DNA of 64,000 bases from Anopheles merus (taxonomy: Eukaryota > Arthropoda > Insecta > Diptera > Culicidae): assembly GCF_017562075.2 (NCBI RefSeq), contig NC_054082.1, positions 26,288,208 through 26,352,207 of the forward strand, read 5' to 3'. The notes beneath the pieces were generated by a model, which was given only the letters and a program-made list of their open reading frames with translations, did not search any database and was not told the DNA's origin. The position numbers and the translations under genes are program-made. Below, piece by piece: positions 12,301-62,829 of this stretch. Numbering within the stretch: position 1 is the first letter of the stretch; every line of letters begins with the position of its first letter.

Positions 12301-15300
12301 TTACAGTTAAACAGATACTAGCTTTACATCTTAAATGATGTTATGTGTGACTCAAGGAGTAATCGATTGATGTGTACCCGTCCTGTGATCCTATGAATTG
12401 TTTTACTACTTCCAGTAGATCCTTTTTGCGTAAAGAAAACTCTTTATCGATTTTCTGCAACCCGTTCACAGTTTCTTTGAAATATCATCCCCCACTTGCT
12501 GAAAGCAACCACTGGGTCCGCTGCTGGCGCCCACGATGTAGCGAGGCGCCGGAAAGTCTGTGTAGTTGCAAGAAAGCAACCAACCGTTGGCGTCTTTCAA
12601 CAGCACAAGCAGGCAGCAAAAGGGACACATCAAGGGTACTACCATCCACCCGAGTGACGGTATAAGTGACACAATTCACACGCCCACAGGAGCTTCGATG
12701 GGAAGAGCAGCAATCGGACGCTAGCAATCGGTTTGAAGTTTTGGAATGGAGAAGAAAAATTACATCACGCGACACACATTCTACGTGTCTCATTGGTACA
12801 CTGTTAAATCGTGGGATCTACATCCAACCATGTACAATTGAGCCAATGTTACAGTGTGAACACATTCTACGTCCTGTATGCTGGAGCCTTTATATATTTT
12901 TGGATGCCATTTTTTTCACTGCTCATGCTCACGCGCACATGTCAGCGAGCGCCTCTTACTAGTCTGGCTTACAAACGCTTGCTGTCAGATCGCTTTGGTT
13001 TGATAAATTTTTGATGTCAAGACAGCATGGAATGTGTGTGCCACCGTACATTCATTCGGCGCTAACGAGAGCTGGCGCAATGTCGTATCAGGTTCTGGTG
13101 TCATGAAGCCGATGGCTAACAAATCGATCGTTTGATGGGTCGGTCTTCTCTTCGCGCGCCACGGGACGAAAGAGTGGACGAAAGAGGCTGGTTCGTTATA
13201 ATGTTTCGTTTTGTAATGTTTGATATAATGGGCCATGAATCAATAAGGGCCAACATTGCGACAGACAGGCAGACAGACCGGTGGAATTCATTTATCATTC
13301 TTGATTTTTGCCTTTTATCCGGTAGTTGTTTTTATCGATTTAGGGAATGTTAAAGAAGCTGTCTCAATGTTCAGGCTGCTTCAATCTATGCTCAATGGTT
13401 TGTTAACGCGAACACAAATAGAAAGAACAGTTGTACCGCTCAAAACGGATAACCGACTTTCAAAGGGCATAATGCGATCTGTAAATCAGAAATTATTGTA
13501 GACACTTCTGGAAAAAGAGGATGAGTAACCATTTCTTTGCGGCTTACAGGAGCCGACTAAAGCCGCATTGTTTGCGAGATTCTGATATTAGCTTTCACGC
13601 CAACGGCAGACCCCGCTCGTACCGGCTGCAAGACAAAAACAAGGGAAACTCTTTCGCAACAATGAATGCGCCAACAAGAATGTAACCTTTCTTTTTCAAC
13701 GCGCATGTGTGTGTGTATATATGCTTCTCTGTATGTAGAGTGTTCTGCGTTTCTATGGTGCAGACAGACAGAAAATATGCTCTGGGGCTTATGTTTTTTT
13801 CTTCTTCTGTTTGTTTGCCAGCTCTTTCGACCAAGTTTCGAGACAGCAATAAGCGATTCTACGGGTTTGCTGCGGGTTTCTTTCGGGTTTCGGTTCGCTC
13901 CAATGCTAAACCACAAATTGCCGTTTTATTGCGGTTCATGTGTGTGTGTGTATGTATGGCTGTGTGTATTTCAGATTTTATTTTTCACAAACCCCTTTTT
14001 CTATTGACTCATTGTTTGCGTTCGAACGGAACGGAGGAGCGTCTGTTTTGTTCGTTTCTTTGCAAGCTAATTGGAAAAGCTTAAGCAGGCGAAAAGTATT
14101 GAGCTCAACGTAGCGCAATAATTGTTTCCTACTCCCTGCGGGACCAATGTACGGGCGAAAGATGATAGGCTCGACACGAAACGCCGTGTTCCATTACGCC
14201 ATACACTTAGTTTAACACTGTTGCGATGCGATAAATTTGTTATGAAGGTTTCTGTTGCCGCATAATGTGTATCCTGTCACGATGACAAATGAATCAAACT
14301 GTACTGATTGATGAAAGAGAAAAGGGATGCTAGAGAAGGTGGCAGTGTCAAACAAATCAGGCAAGAAACGTCCACATCGCTGTCGTTTTTTTGGTTATGG
14401 TGAAAATCACTCTTTATCAGACTGTCATATTACCAGCGTGCAACTTATAAATAATTTTTGTCACAGCTCAGATAGATGTTTTATCACAAAAACAATATTG
14501 GTTTAGTAATTAAACAGTGTGGAGGTGTTATGAATCATTACCAAGCATCAATAGCAGTGTGCTGACGTGTTTGAAGGTATTCATTGCATTTGTAGGGCTT
14601 CTTTTCGTTAACGGGCATGGTTAGCCTGTTTCCGCTTGACATGATGGGGAAACAAAAAGCTTAAGGATATATTGTTGGGACATCCAAAAAACAAAATACC
14701 ATCTCCACCGATGTGGCTAGGCATGTTACCATGAAAATGGCTCGCTAGAGCACAAATATTTGTGATCTTGAAATTCCATTTGCGGTATTTCACCGCCAGA
14801 CATATTTCATTCGGAAACGCAAATATGAGGGAAGTGTTGTTTTTTTTTCTTCTTCCCATTCCTACAGATTGCTTCCTAGCTTCACGGATAAAATGGATCC
14901 ATCGTGACTGGAAGCAAACTCTGAATAAGCAAATACAGCTTCATTCCGAGTGGTTTAAATTGTAAAAGACAATAAACAAGTACGGTCTTACCTTCAGTTT
15001 GCTTTCAATCAAATAGTTTAAGAAATCTTTTTTTGGAGACATCAATGAACTAAAAACACTCAATTGATTCTTCAGCACCCAAATGATGCGCAAAGCACAA
15101 AAAGACAGAAAAAGGAGAAATTTGATAAAGTTTATCTACAGTTTATCTACAGCATCAAGCCAGAGAGCAAGTTCGTCAAAGATTTACGACATAATTTACG
15201 ATCCACCGATAAGCCAAATCCATCCCCTCGCAAAACTACGTCCAATATTCACAAATTAACGATGATTTACAGCACTTTTTGCTTGATTCGCACATTCCAT

Positions 15301-18300
15301 CACCGACGCCAGATGAAAGCATGCGCCCCTCCTCCTTCTGCATTCTTTTGCAAAACCATTGCAACAGTATATTCTAGATCCTGTTTCAGCTGCTCTGTAC
15401 ACACCGAGAGAAAACTCAATCATAAAGCTTACACACATTTACACCGTACAGCGCAGTTCGATCGCCACAAGACACAACCGGGATAGGGAAGGGTGTTGTT
15501 TTTTCAAGCGCAACAAAAAGAGAAATCCGAGTCTTCGTCCTTTTTCCCACCCCGCCTCATCCGGCGACTCCCATCAGCAACCCACTGAGGGTGTTACGTA
15601 AGTGTCGGCATTTTGCCGTACACGTGAGGACGTTTTCCCAATTCGCCGAGGATGCGAGAACATGTTGTCACAGGCGGGACACTTTGATGGTGTGAGTGTG
15701 TTGGATTGCCTCGGGGCCAGGATATATACTTGATCCAGTTAGCACCCTTGTGCGCTGTGCTGTGCTTCACGGCCTGGGATGTTTTATTTTATTTATTTTT
15801 TGCTCTGTAAAAGTTCCCGTTCCCTGTCGGGATGGTTGTATTAGCTACCAGTAGGGCGTTTTTTGAACGAATTAAAATCCAACCGTACAGCTCCGGGTTG
15901 TGGGAAGAAATAATTCGGTGCGCTTCTACAACACCTTTCTGCGTTTCCATCGACGTCGCCGTTGGCAGCCTATAATCCCATTTTCCCATCCAATGCAAAC
16001 ATCCGAGAGAAACTGAGATGCGGTCTCATTAGCAGGAGAGAACTGGAGCGTTTGTTGCGCTGTACGATGGAAAGAGAAAGTGAGTGGTACAAAGCGATCC
16101 CTCTCTCGTTCGAAAAAGAAAAAAAAGGATGAGGGTTGTGGTTGTGGGTGGATGAATTCTGGACGCCAAAGAACTTTGAGTGGCGTCCCGCTAGGCGTTA
16201 CAGCCGTTTAGAGTTTCAACCAGTGGGTTTAACCCCATGCCAGGGGAAGGAAAGCTTCCTTTTACCCAAACCGTAAAATAATCAATGTTGTGAAATAAAT
16301 GTAATAAATAATGAATCCCTACAATGGATAATTTTCCCTCGATAGCTTTAGTTATTACGGTCATCTTCGATTGCCCTTAGCAGAAAGCTACGAAACTGTG
16401 AAGCTCATTCTACTGTTACACCCTCCAGGAAAAGCATGAACCCTCTCTTTCAAACCATTCCCGGTAGGGAAAAGCAGTTGAAAACGGAAGGAAACAGCTC
16501 CCCGTTTTGTTTGTTGCCCGAGACAAACACACCGCACGACCGAAGGAAAAAAAATCAGGTCATCAACGGGCTAGCTTTTCCGGCATGCGAGAAAAAAGTT
16601 TTCTGCTCCCGTCACTCCCGCAGGAAAAGTTGCTGCTCAAGCTAAATGTGCGCAAAAGGGATGGCGAACCGGGACGCCCAGGATCCGGGACGGATACATG
16701 ACCGCAAAAAAGAGACAGGGCATCCAAAAGCCCCCCCTCCTTTCATTGAAGCGAACGTGCCCCCGGAAAGCGCAGCGTTACTTGCTGAATGGAAACGCTG
16801 TTCAATGGGAAATTTGAATGAAAAATTACGCTACTTCCTGTTACGCCAGTAGCACACGCACGTAGTTTCTCATGCATGTTTTTTGTCGTTCCTTACTCAA
16901 TCCAAAAGTACAAAGGAAAACGGGCTTTTTTCTAGTTTTCAATACCGATAAATAGAACATACAATTCTATGCAGGGACTCATCGGGGCTGGTACACTAAT
17001 TTCACATAACGAACTTTTCACATGGGTCACATGGGTCCGTCGGTCGGGGTTGTTGGTCGAAGAGATGTACGCGTACATACACACACACACTCTCACGCAT
17101 GCTTGTACACTCATACACACACTTACCTGCGTTTGTGGTAGGAATAGAATGGGGGGGTTTGCTTGGGCTTTCCTCACGTTTCAGCCGCTCCTCGTCAAGT
17201 CGACTCGGTGGATGAAGAACCAGTCGCTTATCGTCGCTTTTTTCCTGATGCTGGAATCGAGTTAAATCGATTACCAAACTAGCAAGCTCGCTAGCTCAAC
17301 TTTATTTGCACGTATTTTCACTGCACCGCGACACTGTGTGCCACACTGAACGAATTTTTCACACCTGCAACGGAAAAGCGCACAAGCAAAGAATGGACAG
17401 ACTTTCACTGATAGTTGAGATTGAGCGCACTCATGAACGGAGCCGACGAACGCGCGTGAGGTACGTTTTTCTCCGACACTGAACGGTACGAGAATGAAAA
17501 TCTCCTATTCACGCTCCTGACAGCTATCCTTCCAATTTCGTGAAGGAAAGGGACAATTTCGGTCGCTTGTACCAGTCGTCGGCTCCACACACACATACAC
17601 TCACACAAATTGAAAAATACACACAATACAAGCACCCGATGCACGATGGAAATACTACCACACTGCAGACGGTTATCAATGTATACACACGCTTTCAACG
17701 CCTACTACCGTTGAGACACCCTTGGAGAGAGCACAATTCGTCGGGCAGAGCGATGTGTTTCGGAGAGGAAAAGCTATCCAGCGGACGCTTTATAGGACGT
17801 GCACGTTGCCGAGCGGTAGCTTTACAGTGGAAGCTTTCTGCATTTACTTCTATACGCTCTGTAACGCTTGAAACCACTTGCAAGGTATTGTTGCCTGTCT
17901 ATTTACTGTAACAGCTAATCGCTGACGCTATTTACGATTAATATGCTACTAGCACAAATCGAGCGGATTACTTACAAACAGGAGAATCACCAACGGGGAT
18001 AAGCGTTTGCAGCGTGATGACGCACTACGTGTTTATACGAGAAGTGTCGAAGATGTTCTAATCAGCATGCTCCGAGACGAATCGAACTCAGCATGAGGTG
18101 AGCTTCTTCCCTACAGGTTGCGTTTTGACATCCAGCAAACTCGCAACCAGGCTAGTGCGCATGTACACGCTCCACTGGAAGGGCGTTTATCGATTGCTGG
18201 AAGTGGAGAGCAAATCGTTTGGGGTTTGTGTGATATTAACACACCCAAATGCAAATGCTGTTCGACTTACGCTGGCTGAGATGTCATGTTTCGGAATTTT

Positions 18301-20002
18301 CGTACTAATGTTCGAATGCGTGCGTGTTTGAAAAATACATACATGTAATACAGCAAAAATGTTTAAAAGTAATAGAATAATGAATATTAATGTATGTTTA
18401 CAAAAGAAAAGTAATTTTACAAAATTAATAAAATAATATTGCTAGTAATAAAAATAGGCTTTATTTATTTAAATCGAAACAACGATTTCATTTCAAATCA
18501 AACAGATTTCAAATCGACTTTGCTATAAAATTAAAATAAATGCCAGTCGGCGAAACGGAATTTGCTATAAACTGGCTTTAGCCAGACAGGGATTTTCAAT
18601 TCGTAGATAGGACGTGAAAATTAGTGACATAAAAAATAAGAAAATTATTCTATTATTTCTCAAAGTAAAATAATAAGGTATTAAACAACAGAATAATAAT
18701 GTTAATTGGTCAATAAATAGTTAAAGTACAAACATAACAAAAGCTTTACTTTAAATTTTATGAATACACCGCTTATAACGAATACAGTAGTCCCGCTTAT
18801 AACGATTAATTGTTTACAATGGGATTTTCCTACAACGAATACGGGATAAAGTGTATGAAATACGATCTAAAACTAATTATAAGAAAAACACTTTTGAAGA
18901 AAATTTGTATACAGTCTGCTCACGAGTTACGCGGTTTGTGCGGTCCCGAGGAATCTGCGTAACTCGAATATGAGCGTAAGTCGAATTTCGCGGTTTTCGG
19001 CCAAATTACAATTGATAACTCGGTAATTTTTATTTAATTTAGTACTTTTACACACTTTATCACTCATTTGATATGATTCGTGCCGAACATTCTGATAATT
19101 ATGGTAGAACAGCGTAACTCGGGAACAGCCTGTACTTCAAACCTCTTTTTTGTAGAACATAAGAATGAATTGTTGTGGTAACCGAAATGTATTATTCAAT
19201 GTTTGTATCAGGCTCCACAATATCTCCATGTTATTAATTTTATAAGTTTATGTTAATTGATTGCATGATTTTGCAGTGTACATGCTAAATTTAATAGTTT
19301 TAAATGCAAACTTCATTTATATTTTTAGTAATCATTATTTGTTTCTATGTATGTAGTTCATTCAATCACCTTAAAGCTAGTATACGAGTTGATTTGTCCA
19401 TCGTTTGGTAACGTTAGGCCTTTGTTAAAAGGTGTCTCCAATAAAGATAAAAAATTATTCATGACACGTTTCGTGTGTCATTATGTTATCATTAAACGAA
19501 AATAATACTGTATTGCATTCTTTCTTATTTCGTACAAATCTGCTCCTCTTTTGTGTGTTACTGTACCTCCAGCGAATGTAAAAATATGTTCGATCGTAAA
19601 GGTATGCGTGTCTCACTACAATATGCCTGTGAGTGTGTAAGCGAAACAACTGTATTCACACCAACACAGCAGTATGATCATGCACTATGGAACTTTTGAA
19701 AATTGATTCAAAAAGTTGCTGCATAAATTATTGAAAAAAATGAAGTTTGTCAGAAAATAGTATTATAGTAATTACAGAATGGCAAGATATATGTATAGTT
19801 AATAAATGTAAAAAGTTTATGTCTAACTAGTTAGCATTACTATTAATTAATTAATTAACAATTTTTTTTGTATTTTTGACTGAAACATAGAAGAAAGCGA
19901 AAAATAAAAATTATTATTTTATTTTATTTGAATGATACAAACGAAGATCTCTCCTACCTATATGAAATTAAATTACTTTGAATATTAACTTACCTTAACC
20001 AT
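3026..20002 (-). CDS. Syn: Synapsin, 5' coding part (partial; continues left of the window)
   Basis: The coding exons, 5' to 3' on the - strand, are a possible start exon 20002..19994, then 5485..5409, 3846..3497 and 3396..3026. Together they give 807 nt, 269 codons, with consistent phases. The protein starts with SFASFKSSFTSNVNF, then KRRFSSGDLSSE (domain A with a PKA site), a Pro/Gly-rich linker, SPAKSRESLLQRVQSLTG, and the ATP-grasp-like C domain (FTLLVVDDQNTDWSKYFRGK, DIRVEQAEF, FRPDFILVRQPPRD, GGVPSINSLHSLYQFQ). By family knowledge synapsin is a phosphoprotein on synaptic vesicles that controls their reserve pool. The C domain stops after about a third, so the remaining exons, including the ATP-binding core, must lie beyond base 1. 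Timp lies in that intron. The first exon is uncertain; the other three are secure. Confidence 0.93.
3397..3496 (-). other. Synapsin short intron (100 bp)
   Basis: GTAAGC..GCAG intron of 100 bp between the linker exon and the C-domain exon, with the Gly codon split G|GT. Confidence 0.9.
3497..3846 (-). CDS. Syn: Synapsin exon: domain A end and Pro/Gly-rich linker
   Basis: The exon is 350 nt, with acceptor GGCAG before 3846 and donor GTAAGC. It encodes (R)FSSGDLSSECEDVDPKDLPP, a low-complexity Pro/Gln/Gly stretch (PPNIPPPPAPG), ELSLSFGKG, then SAPSSPAKSRESLLQRVQSL and TGAARDQGASII. The intron to the next exon is only 100 bp. The first base completes the Arg codon of the PKA site. Confidence 0.95.
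3847..5408 (-). other. Synapsin intron, purine-rich on the + strand
   Basis: An intron of 1562 bp that splits the Arg codon CG|A of the PKA site. It holds three GA-rich tracts (about 3928-3957, 4298-4323 and 4516-4578) and a short CA tract near 4602-4618. No gene is seen. Confidence 0.8.
3928..4578. repeat. GA-rich simple-sequence tracts in a synapsin intron
   Basis: Separate runs of GAGAGA and GAAAGAGAG at about 3928-3957, 4298-4323 and 4516-4578. On the transcribed - strand these are long CT tracts. They can act as splicing polypyrimidine or GAGA-factor-type sites, but that is inference. Confidence 0.75.
5409..5485 (-). CDS. Syn: Synapsin exon: N-terminal domain A
   Basis: The exon is 77 nt, with acceptor TTCATTGCAG and donor GTAAGT. 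Translated in phase 0 it gives DPQAGTLSFASFKSSF then TSNVNFLKR plus two bases (CG) of the next Arg. Joined to 3846 it reads KRRFSSGDL, the conserved PKA site of invertebrate synapsins. The exon has no ATG, so translation must start upstream or at a non-AUG codon (CTG at 5467-5465). Confidence 0.9.
6251..6470 (+). mobile_element. tRNA-derived SINE, SINE200-like
   Basis: The element has a tRNA-like head (GGTCTCGTGATACAGTCGTC) and a B-box-like GGGTTCAAGCCCC near 6311-6323, a body with GCCGCCATACGTAGGACTGA, and an AAGAAG-type tail. It is flanked by an 8-10 bp target-site duplication: AAGTCTTATA at 6241-6250 and AAGTCTTACA at 6471-6480. From memory it resembles the Anopheles gambiae SINE200 family. 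It is a non-autonomous retroelement in a synapsin intron. Confidence 0.85.
10933..10962. repeat. Short tandem duplication (2 x 15 bp)
   Basis: CACTATCATTCTAAT is followed directly by CACTATCATTCTAGC. It is a minor local duplication in the synapsin intron. Confidence 0.7.
18768..18850. mobile_element. Fragment of a Tigger/pogo-like element end
   Basis: CAGTAGTCCCGCTTATAACG at 18785-18804 resembles pogo/Tigger termini. The 13-mer CCGCTTATAACGA occurs twice, at 18769-18781 and 18793-18805. No matching right end was found, so it is probably a truncated copy. Confidence 0.4.
18912..19132. mobile_element. 221-bp MITE with 21-bp terminal inverted repeats and TA duplication
   Basis: The left end is CAGTCTGCTCACGAGTTACG(C). 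The reverse complement of the right end is CAGGCTGTTCCCGAGTTACG(C), differing at three positions. Both ends are flanked by TA (18910-18911 and 19133-19134), as in Tc1/mariner or pogo-type elements. There is no coding capacity, so it is a non-autonomous element. A related-looking end (CAGTAGTCCCGCTTATAACG) lies just left at 18785-18804. Confidence 0.8.
19994..20002 (-). CDS. Syn: Possible synapsin start exon (M-V-K)
   Basis: On the - strand an ATG GTT AAG is followed directly by the strong donor GTAAGT (19993-19988). It ends in phase 0, which is exactly what the exon at 5485 needs, giving MVK|DPQAGTL. The support is splice phase and donor strength only; the leader carries several upstream ATGs. 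A CUG start inside exon 5485..5409 is the alternative. Confidence 0.45.
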
Positions 20003-20660
20003 TTGTGACCATCCGCGTTCAACGAGCGCACCCACTATGCTGAGCGTTAGAGCCCTTCCCCATTACCAACGTTGGAGCCCAACGACGGGATTTTTTCACA
20101 TTTGTTGTGAACCAGTTGCGTGAATAGGTCGCGATCGTTGAAAACGCGCATACGACCGACTTTTGAGGCTCTTGGCGTTGTCTGTGCTACGTAGCAGTCG
20201 GTAAGCAGTCGTCCATGCGTACCGTGTGCTTTAAAGTGATTAAGCGTACTTCCATAGTTTGAAAATATCAAGTGATTTTGTGTATAAATAATACAAAGTG
20301 AAACAACGATCACACACAAAAAAAAACCATCAGTTTCTACGCTGATTTCCGCCTTTCCACCACACAAAGCGAGGCGGAAATCTTTCAGTGCCACCAGAGT
20401 TCGAGTGAAAAGCAAAACAGTGTCAGTGAGTGAACAACTTTTTCCCGCGAGCACTGTGGTGGTTTCCCGCGACTCAAGGCAGCATACGCAAGGGGGATGT
20501 TTCGTTCCGTTTTCTACGCGAGATGCGCCACGAACGAGCCGAGCGCTGCTGCTGTGTTGTGTTCCGGGAGTGTCGTTCAATAGAGGGGCACGGGGAGCTT
20601 TCTAGACGGTTGCCAGTGCGCGCGAGCTGGAGGTCGTAGAAAGAAAACGCAAACACCTTA
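20003..20660 (-). promoter_or_regulatory. Putative synapsin 5' UTR with upstream ORFs
   Basis: This is the leader expected to the right of the putative start exon. It carries upstream ATGs: at 20013 (overlaps the start, MVTNG then stop), at 20062 (14 codons) and at 20129 (34 codons). Base composition changes to GC-rich, CpG-containing sequence at about 20400-21100, as is common around promoters. No TATA box at a convincing distance was seen. The transcription start is not fixed. Confidence 0.3.
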
Positions 20661-23600
20661 AACATCTCGCCTCCATCCCACGAGAAGGTCACCCGTCTGC
20701 TGTGAATGTAGTTGGAATTTTGACAGTTCTGAAAGATGCCCAAGAGTTGGGCGCGAGTTTGGGAAAGTGGTTCAGGTGGTGATCGGCGCGTACCCGCAGC
20801 TACGATGCACAGGCGGGCACATAGCTGGTTCCCTTTCGATATGTTGCTGTGGTGGTGATGGCGATCACAAACAAGCTGAAACTGTAGTTGTGGCTGTCTC
20901 GCAAGATCTAAGCTTCGTCGTCGCGATCGCGGAATTCTGTGCGTTTCCGACTGCGGGTGGGGACGGCGCAAACATGCGCTCGGTTTGTCTGTGCAAAGGG
21001 GGGACGGTGTCCGTATATGGTACGCTGGTCAAAACCTAAAGCATCCATTACGTAATGCCCGCGCAGAAGGGACAAACTATCAGCGAAGCGAAACGCACCC
21101 AAGCCCCCGACCAGCAGCTCCACTGCCAACATGACTGTGTGTGTGCGTGTGCGCGTGAATGTGTGGTTGCGTGCGTTGGATGTGTATACAACATATATAA
21201 TTTGGAATTAAAAACCGAAAGTGACTGACTCGCTCGGTTTGGCCCGTACCTAATTTACCGGTGCTCTGCATTTGTTGTGCTGTGTGTGTCCGCGCGTTTG
21301 TGTTTATATGTTTGCGCGAGGGGGGTTTCCCGCTTAACCGTGCGTGCAGGTTGCCGGGCGGAATTTGTAGCGGTTCGATTGCCGTTTTGGTGGCGGCGGT
21401 ACGATAGCGTGCAGGCGGGCCGAGGCAGCCGGCAGACGTACAGCAAAAGGGGCATTTTAATTACATCTGTGCTGTGTTATGAGTATGGTCGAAGCACGTG
21501 TTACACCTGTCTTTAAGCGATTTACAGGCAAATTCCGCTCCCAATCGCTGATCTTTTTTTCTCTGTCTCACAAACACACACATCTTCACAGATCTGCTTG
21601 GAACGTTGTTTGAAAATAGCTTCTCATTTGTTACTCAACCACCCGTGACAGCTGGTGACGATTCTTGGCGGTGACTCAACGCTCATTACCTCATCAGCTA
21701 AAAATGTAGCTATCGTCGTAATTTATGGAATTTAGCCAGCATTCCAACTGCTATACCTGGCAGCAGTTGGATAAGTAGATACGTACAATCAAAACATGAT
21801 CCGACCGTTTCCTCGATGGCCACATCGGAAAGGAAAATGAACAACAAGATGGCCTCAGAACAGGTTGGTAGCGCATGGCAGTAGCGCACCAAGCATCGGG
21901 GCTAATGAATGGATGGCTAACTGCGTTGATTGTTTTATTTATTTTACCGTCAACCAGGAAGCCGGTCGATGAAGCGTAAAACTCTAATGAATCGTTTATG
22001 GCTGCTTGGAATGGTGCAAGAGCTGGTCAGTAGTGATTATGAAATGGTAGTTTGTTTTATTTAATCGATAGTAGCATCAAAATTAGTTTGTTAAGTAATG
22101 AATCTTTCATTGAGATGATCTTTGGATATGCTGGCAATTGCACTTTTTTCAGGAATGATCGTTCATAGAGCGTATTTTCTTTTTAGAAAGGTTTTGGGTA
22201 TGAATAGATTGCAAGAGATGATAGCAACAAGGCATATCTTTAAATCAACTAAAAATAAATATTAAAATTTACGTAAACTTAACAACATAAAGTACTTTAC
22301 TCCAATTATGAGTTTCTCCTCATATTTCTTTGCAAAAACTAATCAGATTTATGCCGTAATGTTTGAACAAATACTTTCTTTAAAATGCGAAGCTGAAGTC
22401 CTTGCTCAGATTTTAGGTCAACATAAGATAACTGTACTCATTGAAACGTTGTAACCATATTGTAGGAGTATACCTCAAGATACATAATGTAGTCAAACAC
22501 ACAATTCATAACAGCCCAAAATGAGTGTGTAATTAACGTCAAAAATACTCATGATACCACAAACAATCCAGCTGCCGTTAAAAGAAAACAATCAACAGAT
22601 TGAACACAGCTTCCAAGCAAAAATGATGAATATTGACGCCATTACGGTTTTGCGCGACGGCTTGCTCCTGTCCAAACGGATGGCCATCGAGGTCAGAGGT
22701 TGTACCGTAATAATAAAAAAACACCGCTACATGAGAGGGACAGAGTTGCTCCACTGAGTCGTTTCTTCGCCTTTATCTCATCCCATAGCAGACGCTCCCA
22801 GATTCTTGCCCCTAAAATTCGAAATTTGCATCTCCTAGCCACCAACGAACTAACGCACCGCTACTCGCCAACAACCAAATTATTGCGCTGTAATATTCAA
22901 ATCCCGACGTGCCAATCATGCCAACAAACGGTGTCCAACGCTCGGTTTATTGCAGGCACGGAAGAAGAAAAGAAGGTTATTTAAAGTGGCGAATTATATT
23001 CCCAAACTGAAGCGAAATGCAAACTGTTCTGTTATCTGACACCAATCCTCCCAAAACGCGGCAACGGCTCGCCAACGGATGGTGGGTAACGGGCTGGAAG
23101 GGTTCGAGCCTGATGTGGCACGTACTACGATCGCTCGGACACACCCCGACCGGTGACTACTGGAGCCAGCAGGTCTGCCGGCGGTAACCTTTTCAATCAC
23201 ATCACACCGCAGCACCACTTCACAGCTTTTACAGGGCTTCAGGTCGTCTTTCCCTCCCGAACGAAACGTGCAAGGGCAGGGCGGAGGCTTGTAAGCTTTG
23301 CCAAAATTTGACAGTTTTGAATTACAAATAAGCGTTACGGGACCGTGCGAGGTTTACTTACTCCTTCGGGCTGGTTGCGTGTTTCTCCCTCGCTCGCTAA
23401 AGAACGAACAGCAAACGGCACGACGTTGACCATGATGTGGTATTTTTCATCCAAGACGGAGAGTTTTGGAAGAACCAGCAAACGATCCCGGCGGAGTAGA
23501 GTATTTTGCCTCTGCTGTGTGATGTCGATTCCCACGGCGCAACGAAAGGCAACGATTCGCACTGTCACGAGCGGACTGTCCGGTCAGTGTCATCTCTTTC

Positions 23601-24655
23601 CCGGGAATGGGAATAGAACCATTCTAAAAGGTTTGATTTCGTTTTGCCTATTCCGGTACAAACGTTGCACATTAGAATGTTGGAAGATAGGCCGACACAA
23701 AAAAACACTTAAAAGAAAACCGCCATCACCATCATAATCATCATCAAGGAGTTAATTCTTTACGCGGGAGGCTTCTCTTTAGGGGGGTGTCAAAGTGTGT
23801 GGCAGGCGCACTTTTGCGTGTTCATCTAACTCGACACTCCCTAGACACGCTCTTCATAGCTCGTCACATCGTTTCGGGCAGTCGATTGTTTGGGCTGTGA
23901 CATGTGATCGCTCTAATAGCGGCGGTAATGGAGATCTCCCGAGCGATCCAGGCTTTGCGCGGGACTCCGCTGTGTTCTGAAGCTTTCATTGCTACTCACT
24001 GATTGTGCTCGGTTTGTTTTTAATGCTGCCCAGTTCACTGATGGTCATTAACCGGGTTGATAGGTAGCGATAGCGGATGATCTTCTCAGTGTTTGAGCAT
24101 CATCAAGGTGGGTGATTCTCGATCAAGCGCTCGCAACCGTTGGAACCGTTTTGGGGTTTTATATAGCGTGAAGAAAGATTTAATAGAAAAACTTCCTTCA
24201 AAAAAAAAGTAGAGACTCAAGCGTGCGGAAAAGATCAGCCCCGTTGCTTCTATTCCCTCCATTACACTTGCACGGATTTTATTTATTTTTCTCTTCTTCA
24301 TATTCACAGCGCGGACGAGTGAGTGTATGTGCGTGAGTGTAAGAAAGGGTTGAAAAGTAGAAAACTTCTTGAAGTGGTAGTTTCTAATTAGAGCATTTTG
24401 AAGTGGCATTACTGCAGTTGCGGTGAGAGTGGTGAATAAAGTGAAACGACCCATTGTGTGACTGTGGTGGGCTGATATTGTGATCTTGAGTGTAAACGTA
24501 AATGCGTGCAGTGCTTCGGCGGCGTGAAGCTGCATGGTCGTAACATAAACACAACGACCGATTGCCCCCAAAAAATAGCCCTTCCGAGTGTTCTTTTCGT
24601 TGCTGCACGTTACACAGCCGGCACGCATCCGGCACCACCACCATCCGAACACCCC
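20661..24655. other. Divergent region between synapsin and the ZP gene
   Basis: This region holds the presumed upstream regions and leaders of two genes read away from each other. GC-rich, CpG-containing blocks lie at about 20700-21100 and 21250-21430. 22060-22560 is AT-rich. Upstream of the ZP start there is a TATATAG at about 24159 and an Inr-like TCAGTG at 24085. I cannot place either transcription start with confidence and see no other gene. Confidence 0.45.

Positions 24656-62829
<38,174 letters not shown>

Larger units (their letters stand above)
5486..19993 (-). other. Synapsin first intron (14.5 kb), no confident nested gene
   Basis: This is inferred from the link between the possible start exon at 20002 and the exon at 5485. 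It contains a SINE (6251-6470), a TA-flanked MITE (18912-19132) and a Tigger/pogo-like end (18785-18804). Good - strand donors at 17126, 17975 and 8165 may mark alternative leader exons. Between these I see AT-rich non-coding sequence and short chance ORFs. Confidence 0.5.

Noticed and set aside
22700..22984. 94-aa ORF on the + strand
   Set aside because: No family recognised, no Kozak or splice context, and no coding bias over its surroundings.
23085..23125. tRNA B-box-like GGGTTCGAGCCT
   Set aside because: No matching A box or acceptor stem around it.
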